Under the pieces are notes generated by a model. It worked only from the letters and a program-made list of their open reading frames with translations. It was not told the origin of the DNA and did not search any database. This document shows, piece by piece, positions 1 through 6,587 of a stretch of 39,736 bases of DNA (positions are counted from its first letter, which is position 1; the number at the start of each line of letters is the position of its first letter). Origin of the DNA: Tyzzerella sp. GTDB lineage: Bacteria > Bacillota > Clostridia > Lachnospirales > Lachnospiraceae. The DNA lies in contig JAFQRJ010000017.1 in NCBI GenBank assembly GCA_017410145.1, positions 1 to 39,736 on the forward strand. The letters run 5' to 3'. Made by a program: the position numbers and the translations under genes.

Positions 1-303
1 GATACCTTGTTCGGTAAATGCATACGGTAATTTTTTCATGTGCATACCGCGTTTATTCCCTTGTTCGTTTAAAGTCGAAATTTTCGACTTTAAAAAATCT
101 TCTGGAACTTCATCCTTTGACAACTGAAACATAAAGTCTTCCGGAAACCTCGAAATATTATTTTTTACCTGCTCATTCAATCGCTTCACTTCATATCCAT
201 AAATTTCAGCCAAATCGCAATCCAACATAACTTGTTGTCCTCTTATAATATAAACTCGATTGCATATATTTTCTATCGTCATTAATTCTGTCTTTTCTCC
301 CAT
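1..303 (-). CDS. ORF6N-domain protein (3' part cut by window edge)
   Basis: The frame opens with ATG at 303 behind a GGAGG site and is still open at base 1, giving the first 101 residues. The protein reads like the ORF6N domain found in phage and integrative-element proteins: a VYIIRGQQVMLDCDLAEIYG start, then KRLNEQVKNNISRFPEDFMFQLSKDE, shown here only by its landmarks LNEQVK and RFPEDFMFQL, and LPYAFTEQG at the end of the visible part. ORF6N proteins are thought to bind DNA; many are prophage anti-repressor or regulator proteins. The C-terminal domain that usually follows lies outside the window. It heads a small group of accessory-looking genes downstream of rlmD. A perfect 27-nt inverted repeat lies inside its coding sequence (68-94). 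Confidence 0.85.
   Translation of the reverse strand, partial: MGEKTELMTIENICNRVYIIRGQQVMLDCDLAEIYGYEVKRLNEQVKNNISRFPEDFMFQLSKDEVPEDFLKSKISTLNEQGNKRGMHMKKLPYAFTEQGI
68..94. repeat. perfect inverted repeat inside the ORF6N gene
   Basis: Two perfectly complementary 13-nt arms, TTTAAAGTCGAAA (68-80) and its reverse complement (82-94), are separated by one base. The repeat lies in frame inside the ORF6N coding region, encoding the FLKSKISTLN stretch. It could be an operator-like site or a chance palindrome kept by coding needs. Confidence 0.7.
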
Positions 304-364
304 AGTCTTCCTCCAATCATTAGTCCTTAAGTTGCACTTTTTACCTTTCTTTTAAAAAGTAACT

Positions 365-718
365 TTAACCGTTTGTAAGCAATTCGTATAACGCCTCAGG
401 TGTTCCCATATCAACTATGCCATTATCATCTGTTACATATCCCGGCTCATAATCTCTGCCAAAATCCAATTCATAAATGAAGTAAGAAATATCTTCTCCT
501 TTGTCTCTCATTATTTTCTGAAGCAAATTGACTACAATTGGTTCATGAGAAATCTGTAAGCCAGCAGCATTGCAAAAATCACACTCTACGTTTTCACGAC
601 TCTTCCTGAATAAAGTATCCACCTGTTCTACCAAGTCGCTTGATTCACGAAGTCTGTTAATAATGTCTACAAATTCTTTCTTAGTAAGCAATGCTTGGTT
701 TTCATTCTTTTTACACAT
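365..718 (-). CDS. small acidic protein of unknown function, accessory-element type
   Basis: 117 residues, with an ATG at 718 and an AGGAGG site just upstream. I do not recognise a named domain. The N-terminal half is helical and charged (KKEFVDIINRLRESSDLVEQVDTLFRKSRENVE). The C-terminal half has the pattern YFIYELDFGRDYEPG, followed by a TPEALYELL helix. Proteins with this kind of YELDFG-plus-TPEALY pattern occur, to my recollection, in phage and conjugative-element cargo. No signal peptide or membrane segment is visible. It lies 61 nt upstream of the ORF6N gene on the same strand and may be cotranscribed with it. A weak A/T-rich hairpin (ACTTTTT...AAAAAGT, about 334-361) follows its stop. 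No function is proposed. Confidence 0.72.
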   Translation of the reverse strand: MCKKNENQALLTKKEFVDIINRLRESSDLVEQVDTLFRKSRENVECDFCNAAGLQISHEPIVVNLLQKIMRDKGEDISYFIYELDFGRDYEPGYVTDDNGIVDMGTPEALYELLTNG

Positions 719-804
719 AAAAAATTCCTCCTATCATCACTATTATCAGTTCTAATAAGAGGATAAATTATAATATAAAATTTGTCATTGGACAAAAAGT
801 CCAA

Positions 805-1134
805 TCACGCTACTTGCTGAACGTACTGCATATACAAACACAATCTTTTCTTCATCATGCAAGGTGTACTTTGCATGATATCAACCAATATATCCCGCTG
901 GCGCTCTGGTACAAGTAATTCTTCCATATGCACATGCAACAATTGGCTTAGCGCATAAAGATGATTTACAGAGGGCAATATTTTCCCCTTATACCATCTA
1001 TAAATTGGTTGCGGACATGATAACATTAATGTTTCCTGTAGTTCCTTCACAGTGTATCCTGCTTCTTGCACCTTCTTTTTAAGTAAAAGTCCAGTTCTTT
1101 TCATATCTATATTAGGATAGTTGTAATCTTGCAT
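805..1134 (-). CDS. XRE-type helix-turn-helix transcriptional regulator
   Basis: 109 residues from ATG at 1134, chosen because GAAGGT lies just upstream and because the homologous part starts here; the open frame runs further upstream to 1275 but has no ribosome site there. Residues about 14-68 form an XRE/Cro-like helix-turn-helix: LLLKKKVQEAGYTVKELQETL, then PQPIYRWYKGKILPSVNHLYALSQLL, which matches the usual pattern of recognition helix plus 'PSxxxLxxLSxLL'. The tail (ERQRDILVDIMQ) is a short helix with no effector domain. Such small regulators usually repress their own element. It stands just after the rlmD stop and before the two accessory genes. A 9-bp inverted repeat (854-862 with 871-879) lies inside its 3' coding part. 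Confidence 0.78.
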   Translation of the reverse strand: MQDYNYPNIDMKRTGLLLKKKVQEAGYTVKELQETLMLSCPQPIYRWYKGKILPSVNHLYALSQLLHVHMEELLVPERQRDILVDIMQSTPCMMKKRLCLYMQYVQQVA

Positions 1135-1226
1135 ATATGCACCTTCTTTCTGTAGTTGTATTCTTAACCGCCTCGAATTACACACGGTTAGATTCCCACT
1201 TGTTTCAACTGCTTCGTCACAAAGGT

Positions 1227-1277
1227 AAACCACAACATCTTGTGGTCTACACCTCTGTTTTTGGCTCAAAACCACAA
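1227..1277. repeat. clustered AAACCACAA repeats and hairpin at the rlmD stop
   Basis: The 9-mer AAACCACAA occurs twice in direct orientation (1227-1235 and 1269-1277). Its core also occurs inverted (TTGTGGT, 1240-1246), forming a 7-bp stem with a 4-nt loop at 1229-1246, right at the rlmD stop codon (1247-1249). The hairpin has only a weak T-rich tail on the minus strand, so it is a poor terminator. A recombination core site is another reading. Confidence 0.4.
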
Positions 1278-2635
1278 TACTGCATCTTTATTATTACCTC
1301 AACATGTACCGTATTCACAAACTGGTCCACAGCAACTGCCTTCACCACACGATACCCTTTCGCCTGCATCATCTCCAAATCCCTTGCAAGACTTGTCACC
1401 TTACAAGAAATATAAACGATTGTATCCACACCATAGTCCAAAATCTTCGGAAGTGCCTTTGGATGAATACCATCTCTCGGTGGGTCCAGCACAATCACAT
1501 CCGGTTTTTCTTCAATTTCATCCAATACTTTAAACACATCACCTGCCAAGAACTTACAATTGGCAATCCCGTTGTGCTTTGCGTTTTCATTGGCAGCCAC
1601 CACTGCTTCTTCCACAATCTCCACGCCAATGACTTTTTCAGCAACCGGTGAAAGAATCTGTCCGATCGTTCCTGTTCCGCTGAACAAGTCATAAAGCGTT
1701 TTACCTTTCATATCACCCAGATAATCTCTTACGGTACTGTATAAAACCTCTGCTGCTCTTGAGTTCGGCTGAAAGAAAGAAAATGGGGTGATTTTAAATT
1801 CCATACCCAGTAATTTCTCATAGAAATAATCTTGCCCATATAGAACACGAGTCTCATCACTCTGCACCACATCGGACAAAGAATCATTTAAAATGTGTAA
1901 GATGCCCACGATCTTCCCTTCAAGTTCGAGGCCAAGTAACGCATCTACAAGTGGTGTCAAATCATACTCCTCCTGTGTAGTGGTTACCAAATTCACCAAA
2001 ATCTCACCGGTGATGTCCCCACGACGGAGCAATAGATGGCGCAAATATCCTGTATGTTGCATTTTCTTGTAATAGGATACATTCCGTTCCTTAAAATAAT
2101 CCAATACACAAACTAAAATCTTTGTCATGTCCTCATGTACCAATTTACAATCAAGAGCCGTTAACACGTCATAAGTACTTCCCTTCTTATGTAAACCAAG
2201 AGACAAAGGTCCGTCTTTATACTCGTCCCCAAAAGAGAACTCCATTTTATTACGGTACGCAAATTGCTTTGGGCTTCTCTTTACACCTTCAAATTCATAG
2301 TCACCTATAATGGCAGCATCCAATATCTCCTTGACTTGCTGCTCTTTCATCTTGATTTGCTCTTCATAAGACATGGTTTGATACATACAGCCACCACACG
2401 CCGGAAAGATACTGCAAACCGGTTCTCTTGTTTCAAGTGGTGATTTCTCCAGCACCTCCAAAAGACGACCTTCTGCCTTCCCTTTACGCATCTTATTAAC
2501 AGCGAATTTAATCTTCTGCCCTGGCATTCCGTTCTTGACAATCACCTTGTTTTGTTCTCCCTCTACGGATACGATACCCTTATTGGGAAATTCCACTTTT
2601 TCTATCAGTCCCTCATAAACTTGTCCTTTTTTCAT
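1247..2635 (-). CDS. rlmD: 23S rRNA (uracil-C5)-methyltransferase, RlmD/RumA family
   Basis: The enzyme methylates a uridine (U1939-type) in 23S rRNA, using S-adenosylmethionine and a catalytic cysteine. The 462 residues show the whole family layout: a TRAM-like N-terminal domain (about 1-60), the [4Fe-4S] cysteines C74, C80, C83 and C163, the SAM loop DLFSGTGT (316-322), DPPR (384-387), and the catalytic cysteine C411 in ISCKVTSLARDL. ATG at 2635 follows GGAGG. Length is close to the B. subtilis homologues. The conserved end QFVNTVHVE is followed by a short tail (IIKMQYCGFEPKTEV). The gene lies 28 nt after a terminator hairpin, so it may depend on read-through or a promoter I cannot see. Family members with this role occur as RlmD or RlmCD; which U residues are targeted is not decided here. 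Confidence 0.95.
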   Translation of the reverse strand: MKKGQVYEGLIEKVEFPNKGIVSVEGEQNKVIVKNGMPGQKIKFAVNKMRKGKAEGRLLEVLEKSPLETREPVCSIFPACGGCMYQTMSYEEQIKMKEQQVKEILDAAIIGDYEFEGVKRSPKQFAYRNKMEFSFGDEYKDGPLSLGLHKKGSTYDVLTALDCKLVHEDMTKILVCVLDYFKERNVSYYKKMQHTGYLRHLLLRRGDITGEILVNLVTTTQEEYDLTPLVDALLGLELEGKIVGILHILNDSLSDVVQSDETRVLYGQDYFYEKLLGMEFKITPFSFFQPNSRAAEVLYSTVRDYLGDMKGKTLYDLFSGTGTIGQILSPVAEKVIGVEIVEEAVVAANENAKHNGIANCKFLAGDVFKVLDEIEEKPDVIVLDPPRDGIHPKALPKILDYGVDTIVYISCKVTSLARDLEMMQAKGYRVVKAVAVDQFVNTVHVEVIIKMQYCGFEPKTEV

Positions 2636-2657
2636 CTATGTTAATCCTCCATTACAT

Positions 2658-2692
2658 AAAAAACTGTCGCAGTTTGCAAAGCCCACGACAGT
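2658..2692 (-). terminator. intrinsic terminator or attenuator between the 80-aa gene and rlmD
   Basis: On the minus strand a 7-bp stem, ACTGTCG pairing with CGACAGT (2686-2692 with 2663-2669), is followed by TTTTTT. It ends the transcript of the small membrane-protein gene and sits only about 23 nt before the rlmD start, so it could also attenuate rlmD. Confidence 0.78.
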
Positions 2693-2715
2693 CTTCTTAC
2701 ACATCTCTGCGCATA

Positions 2716-2958
2716 TTAGATTTCGTCTTCTTCCTCGAAATAATCGTCTTCAAAATCATCTTCGAAATCTTCATCAAAGTCTTCCAGATAATCCGGTGTA
2801 AAGAAACGATATACTGCATACGCAATTCCTGCAATTGCTACCACAGCACCTACAATAGCAAGAATCCAAAGAATGGTCTTCTTAATCTTATCGTCATCTC
2901 GTTTCTGTAAAATCTCATTTAATCTTGTTGCAGAAATCATATCTTCAATCTTATTCAT
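2716..2958 (-). CDS. single-pass membrane protein with acidic tail, Lachnospiraceae type
   Basis: 80 residues from the ATG at 2958, behind AAAGGG with good spacing; a GTG three codons upstream at 2967 is less likely because it overlaps the spacer. The chain has a short amphipathic N-terminal part (MNKIEDMISATRLNEILQKR), a basic patch (KIKK), one hydrophobic segment at about 27-51, then a strongly acidic cytosolic or external tail made almost only of D, E, F and Y. I know of similar short proteins in related Clostridia but no function. The tail could bind cations or a basic partner; this is a guess. It precedes rlmD on the same strand and is separated from it by a hairpin terminator. Confidence 0.78.
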   Translation of the reverse strand: MNKIEDMISATRLNEILQKRDDDKIKKTILWILAIVGAVVAIAGIAYAVYRFFTPDYLEDFDEDFEDDFEDDYFEEEDEI

Positions 2959-3002
2959 GCTATACACCCTTTCTATTTTTTCAGTACAATTATATTATGT
3001 AT

Positions 3003-3032
3003 ATTATAACATCATTATACCGCTATTTACAA
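3003..3032 (-). promoter_or_regulatory. possible sigma-A promoter for the 80-aa membrane protein
   Basis: On the minus strand TTGTAA (3027-3032) and TATAAT (3003-3008) are spaced 18 nt. The region has other TATAAT-like strings, so the exact start is uncertain. Confidence 0.4.
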
Positions 3033-3041
3033 TTAAATTTT

Positions 3042-3181
3042 CGTAACTATTCAGGGCAACCTCGAAAACACGTTGTGTTTCCTCGGTGTGGCGTATCCGC
3101 CAAATAAAATTTTAAAAACAAACTAAATGCAAGCATTTTACGTCCGTTTTATAAAATTTTACTTCGCTCTGAACAGTTCAC
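3042..3181. repeat. MITE-like element overlapping the pcrA stop codon
   Basis: About 140 bp bounded by imperfect inverted ends: CGTAACTATTCAGGG at 3042-3056, and at the other end (3167-3181, read on the minus strand) GTGAACTGTTCAGAG, matching at 10 of 15 positions. Inside are several small hairpins (AACAC/GTGTT, GGCG/CGCC, and a palindromic TAAAATTTTA that occurs twice). No coding potential is seen. The pcrA stop codon lies inside the right end. Such non-autonomous elements move with a transposase encoded elsewhere; none is in this window. Confidence 0.42.
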
Positions 3182-5403
3182 ATTTTCTGTAATTTTGCAA
3201 ATCCGGCAAACATTTTTTTCGGACCCACTGCATCAAATACTACCGTCACCTCGTAATCTCTTCCGCCTTCCACAATAGATACTACAATTCCCTCACCGAA
3301 CTTCATGTGCTTCACGCGGTCGCCAACCTCGTAATCAAGGCCTCCCCCCGTTTTCACTCCAAAGTTCTGGGCGGGTTTCGCAGCAGAAAATGCTTGTGTT
3401 TTAAAGGCCTGTTTTGCCTGAACATACGCATTTGCCTTTACTACATCCATTTCCTGGCGCTCTGATTGGACTTTATTTCCAAATAAATGAACCGGAATCT
3501 CTTTTAAAAAGCGTGACATCTTATTGTATTGCATTTCGCCCCGAATCATTCTACGCCTTGCACAGGTCAAAGTCAGATTCTCCATTGCCCTTGTGATACC
3601 CACATAGCAAAGTCGTCTTTCTTCTTCCAGTTCTTCCAAATCGCCTTCTGTCACTGTCATATAGCTTGGAAAAATCCCATCTTCCATACCTACCATATAT
3701 ACTTCCGGAAACTCCAGACCTTTTGCACTGTGAAGCGTCATGAGAATCACATAGTCACTATTCTCATCCAAACTGTCAACATCTGCAACCAATGCCACTT
3801 CCTCTAAAAATCCGCTTAAGGTCGGCGCCTCATCCTCGCAGGACTCCTCATAACTTGCAATCTTGCTTAAAAGTTCATCAATATTTTCCTTGCGTGCCTC
3901 AGCCTCTTCTTTTCCTTCCTCCTCCAAGTCATCCAAATACCCGGTAAAATCCAGAATCTCCTGCATCAGTTCAGAAACCAACATGGTCTTTGCACTCTCT
4001 TTAAAATGCTCAATTAACGCCACAAATGAGACGAGTTTTGCGGCTGCTTTCCCGATGCCCGGAATCATGTCGGCTGTGCGCAATGCTTCATAGAAACTAA
4101 CACCTCTCTCAGTTGCATTTTCCTGTACCCGGTTAACGGTGGTTAAACCGATTCCCCGCTTCGGTACGTTAATAATACGGCGGACTGCCAAATCATCCAT
4201 TCCATTATCAATAGTTTTAAGATATGCCAACAGGTCTTTGATCTCTTTTCTTGCATAAAAGTTAATGCCACCAATCACTTTATATGGTATATTGGCAGTT
4301 ACAAATTTTTCTTCAAAAATACGGGACTGGGCATTGGTGCGGTAAAGGATTGCATGCTCATTATAGGAACGTTCACCCTCTCGAACATGCTCTCTAATAT
4401 CACTGACCACATAATCGGCCTCATCATAAGCGTTATCAAACTGCTCAAATACCAGCTTGTCCCCTTCGCCATTCTCCGTCCAAAGAGCTTTCTCTTTTCG
4501 ACCGTAATTGTTACGGATAACCCCATTCGCCGCCTGTAAAATCGTCTCCGTAGAACGGTAATTTTGCTCCAATTTAATGACATAAGCATCTTCAAACACA
4601 TCTTCAAAATTTAAAATGTTCTTGATGTTTGCCCCACGAAATTTGTAAATGGACTGGTCATCATCACCTACCACACAAAGATTTCGATATTTCTTCGCAA
4701 GAATACTAATCAACTTAAATTGCACGGTATTGGTATCCTGATACTCATCCACCATAATATAGCGGAAACGTTCCTGATAATATTCCAAAATATCTGGCTG
4801 TGTCTGTAAAAGCTGCACGGTTTTCACCAGTAAATCATCAAAATCCAATGCGTTGTTTGCTTTTAATTGCTTTTGGTATTCTCGGTAAACCTTCGCTATC
4901 TTTTGCTTATGATAATCTCCCGCCGCATTTAACTCATATTCATCCGGCAAAATCATTTCATCCTTCGCAGATGAAATAGCCGCAAGAAGATTTCTCTCCT
5001 TGTAAATCTTCGTGTCGATCTGAAGTTGCTTACAAACATCCTTCATCAGTGTCTTCTGGTCATCCGCATCATAAATCGTAAAATTGGTTCCAAATCCCAA
5101 TCGGTCAATATGTCTTCTTAAAATACGCACGCAGGTTGAGTGAAATGTACTCACCCAGATGCTTTCCGAACCAAACCCTACAATGTGATCTACTCGCTCA
5201 CGCATCTCTCCTGCTGCCTTGTTGGTAAATGTAATCGCCAATATATTCCACGGATTGACACCTTTTTCTTCAATCAGATAAGCAATGCGGTGTGTCAGCA
5301 CCCTGGTCTTTCCTGACCCAGCCCCTGCCAGAATTAAAAGTGGCCCTTCTGTATAAAACACGGCTTCTCTTTGTTTATTGTTCAATGTATCGTAAATGCT
5401 CAT
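3178..5403 (-). CDS. pcrA: ATP-dependent 3'-5' DNA helicase PcrA/UvrD
   Basis: A superfamily 1A helicase of 741 residues, the usual PcrA length. It unwinds DNA in repair, in rolling-circle plasmid replication and in clearing RecA or RNA polymerase. Visible motifs: Q-motif LNNKQREAV (7-15), Walker A GAGSGKT (27-33), motif Ia TFTNKAAGEM, motif II DEYQD (219-223), motif III GDDDQSIYKFRGA (246-258), motif IV QNYRST, motif V VYMVGMEDGIFPS region and motif VI YVGITRAM. The C-terminal tail ends in the Tudor-like DYEVGDRVKHMKFGEGIV domain that binds RNA polymerase. ATG at 5403 follows AGGAG. A promoter lies at 5462-5490, and a hairpin is present in the leader. Its last codon lies in a MITE-like element. 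Confidence 0.97.
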   Translation of the reverse strand: MSIYDTLNNKQREAVFYTEGPLLILAGAGSGKTRVLTHRIAYLIEEKGVNPWNILAITFTNKAAGEMRERVDHIVGFGSESIWVSTFHSTCVRILRRHIDRLGFGTNFTIYDADDQKTLMKDVCKQLQIDTKIYKERNLLAAISSAKDEMILPDEYELNAAGDYHKQKIAKVYREYQKQLKANNALDFDDLLVKTVQLLQTQPDILEYYQERFRYIMVDEYQDTNTVQFKLISILAKKYRNLCVVGDDDQSIYKFRGANIKNILNFEDVFEDAYVIKLEQNYRSTETILQAANGVIRNNYGRKEKALWTENGEGDKLVFEQFDNAYDEADYVVSDIREHVREGERSYNEHAILYRTNAQSRIFEEKFVTANIPYKVIGGINFYARKEIKDLLAYLKTIDNGMDDLAVRRIINVPKRGIGLTTVNRVQENATERGVSFYEALRTADMIPGIGKAAAKLVSFVALIEHFKESAKTMLVSELMQEILDFTGYLDDLEEEGKEEAEARKENIDELLSKIASYEESCEDEAPTLSGFLEEVALVADVDSLDENSDYVILMTLHSAKGLEFPEVYMVGMEDGIFPSYMTVTEGDLEELEEERRLCYVGITRAMENLTLTCARRRMIRGEMQYNKMSRFLKEIPVHLFGNKVQSERQEMDVVKANAYVQAKQAFKTQAFSAAKPAQNFGVKTGGGLDYEVGDRVKHMKFGEGIVVSIVEGGRDYEVTVVFDAVGPKKMFAGFAKLQKM

Positions 5404-5419
5404 TTTGTTTCTCCTTGTA

Positions 5420-5439
5420 TTACGCAGTTAAGTGCGTAA
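5420..5439. repeat. inverted repeat in the pcrA leader
   Basis: TTACGCA (5420-5426) and TGCGTAA (5433-5439) form 7-bp arms around a 6-nt centre. It falls between the pcrA promoter and its ribosome site, so it could be an operator or an RNA hairpin in the leader. It does not match the Gram-positive LexA box (GAAC-N4-GTTC). Confidence 0.5.
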
Positions 5440-5461
5440 ACTGCTTGTTGCTTACGTGAAC

Positions 5462-5490
5462 ATTATATTATAATTTTTGAGCAATGTCAT
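5462..5490 (-). promoter_or_regulatory. sigma-A promoter for pcrA
   Basis: On the minus strand ATGACA (5485-5490) and TATAAT (5462-5467) are spaced exactly 17 nt. Transcription would begin about 50 nt before the pcrA start. Confidence 0.65.
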
Positions 5491-5514
5491 CAAAAACAAT
5501 TTATCAAAAAATGC

Positions 5515-5543
5515 TTGTGATGTGGTTTTTATTACTATATAAT
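5515..5543 (+). promoter_or_regulatory. sigma-A promoter for the DUF1836 gene
   Basis: TTGTGA (5515-5520) and TATAAT (5538-5543) are spaced 17 nt, ending about 20 nt before the ATG at 5564. It is back to back with the pcrA promoter. Confidence 0.65.
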
Positions 5544-5563
5544 AACTATATTGAGGTGATAAT

Positions 5564-6199
5564 ATGACTATTGATAAAAACAATTTATTAGACAGTATCT
5601 TGGCGAGTATTTCTCGCATTGATTTTGTGAAATCCACAGATATACCTAACATCGATTTGTACATGGACCAAGTAACTTCTTTTATGGAAAAGGAACTAAA
5701 GTCAACAAAAAGAAATGATGACGATAAGGTTTTGACCAAAACCATGATTAACAATTATGCAAAAAATGATTTGCTTCCTGCTCCTATAAAGAAAAAATAT
5801 TCAAAGGAACATTTGTTATTATTAACGTTTATTTATTATTTTAAAAACATTCTGTCTATGAAAGATATTGAAACACTTCTCAAACCAATCTCAGAGAAGT
5901 ATTTTCAATCGGATTCTGACATCAATATTGCTCGCATTTATGATGAAGTATGTGCATTTGAGAAAGATCGAACCGCTCTTCTCCAGAAAGATATTGAACA
6001 GATTTATCATAATTCAATGGAAACCTTTTCAGATGTTGATGACGGTGACAGAGAATATTTGCAATTTTTCTCTTTTGTCTGCTCACTCAGTTTAGATGTA
6101 TATGTGAAACAATTACTAATCGAGAAATTAATTGATGCAACTTCTACTCCTAGTGAAGTTGGCAAAGAAACTGAGAAAGAAAAGAAGAAGAAAGAATAA
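5564..6199 (+). CDS. DUF1836-domain protein
   Basis: 211 residues from an ATG behind GAGGTG. The sequence carries the DUF1836 signature: PNIDLYMDQVTSFME (about 27-41), then DKVLTKTMINNYAKNDLLPAPIKKKYSKEH as its core (landmarks TKTMINNY and KKKYSKEH), and LLLLTFIYYFKNILSMKDIE. The family is common in Firmicutes and its central part looks like a MerR/winged-helix type DNA-binding fold, so a regulator is plausible; no target is known to me. The protein ends in a lysine/glutamate-rich tail. It is divergent from pcrA and followed directly by a strong terminator that is also one copy of a 49-bp inverted repeat. Translation and start are secure; function is inferred only from the family. Confidence 0.88.
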   Translation: MTIDKNNLLDSILASISRIDFVKSTDIPNIDLYMDQVTSFMEKELKSTKRNDDDKVLTKTMINNYAKNDLLPAPIKKKYSKEHLLLLTFIYYFKNILSMKDIETLLKPISEKYFQSDSDINIARIYDEVCAFEKDRTALLQKDIEQIYHNSMETFSDVDDGDREYLQFFSFVCSLSLDVYVKQLLIEKLIDATSTPSEVGKETEKEKKKKE

Positions 6200-6201
6200 G
6201 A

Positions 6202-6250
6202 ACATGAAAATAGGGTTATTGCGATAAATTAAATTGCAATAACCCTTTTT
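6202..6250. repeat. 49-bp repeat, copy 1 (exact inverse of 8292-8340)
   Basis: This 49-bp stretch is the exact reverse complement of 8292-8340. Each copy contains a 10-bp stem-loop and its immediate flanks. The two copies enclose the csp gene, the lipoprotein gene, the 63-aa gene and yerC. The outer flanks diverge after an indel. Confidence 0.9.
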
Positions 6251-6252
6251 TT
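6213..6252 (+). terminator. strong intrinsic terminator after the DUF1836 gene
   Basis: A perfect 10-bp stem GGGTTATTGC/GCAATAACCC (6213-6222 with 6236-6245) with a 13-nt loop is followed by seven T. On the minus strand the same stem is followed by TATTTT, so it may also stop transcripts from the cold-shock gene. Confidence 0.9.
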
Positions 6253-6315
6253 AATCTCATTTCCATTCATGCTTTTTATATAAACTGCATATTAAAAGGC
6301 ACATATAAATTGTGA

Positions 6316-6516
6316 TTAAAGTTTTACTACGTTGACTGCCTGTGGTCCTTTAGCTCCTTCTGTTAAATCATACTCAACAGCCTGGCCTTCTTCCAATGTT
6401 TTGTATCCTTCCATATTTAAACCTGAGTAGTGAACAAACACGTCATTACCAGCTTCATCAGAAATGAATCCATAACCTTTTTGGTTGTTGAACCACTTAA
6501 CTGTACCTTTGCTCAT
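6316..6516 (-). CDS. cold-shock domain protein (CspA family)
   Basis: 66 residues making up one cold-shock domain, a small cytosolic OB-fold that binds single-stranded RNA and DNA and melts RNA structure. Both nucleic-acid-binding motifs are present: RNP1 KGYGFI (13-18) and RNP2 VFVHY (26-30), with the typical start [10 protein letters not shown]. The ATG at 6516 is chosen because GGAGGAG sits right upstream; an in-frame ATG at 6531 is part of that ribosome site. It has its own consensus promoter (6559-6587) whose -35 box touches the stop codon of the upstream lipoprotein gene. The 42-nt leader is short compared with the long cold-responsive leaders known in E. coli, so temperature control is not evident. 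Confidence 0.97.
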   Translation of the reverse strand: MSKGTVKWFNNQKGYGFISDEAGNDVFVHYSGLNMEGYKTLEEGQAVEYDLTEGAKGPQAVNVVKL

Positions 6517-6558
6517 GTCTTTCTCCTCCATTATTTAATTGTACGTTAACACTTTAAC

Positions 6559-6587
6559 AGAGTAGCACACACATGCATAAATGTCAA
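6559..6587 (-). promoter_or_regulatory. sigma-A promoter for the cold-shock gene
   Basis: On the minus strand a perfect TTGACA (6582-6587) and TACTCT (6559-6564) are spaced 17 nt. The -35 box abuts the stop codon of the preceding lipoprotein gene. Confidence 0.75.

Noticed and set aside
1229-1246. Strong terminator after rlmD
   Set aside because: The 7-bp stem is present, but the sequence after it on the minus strand is not a proper T-run, so it is listed only as a repeat.
1135-1275. Longer form of the XRE regulator starting near 1275
   Set aside because: The extension starts at TTG without a ribosome site, overlaps the rlmD end, and does not look like regulator sequence; ATG at 1134 has GAAGGT before it.
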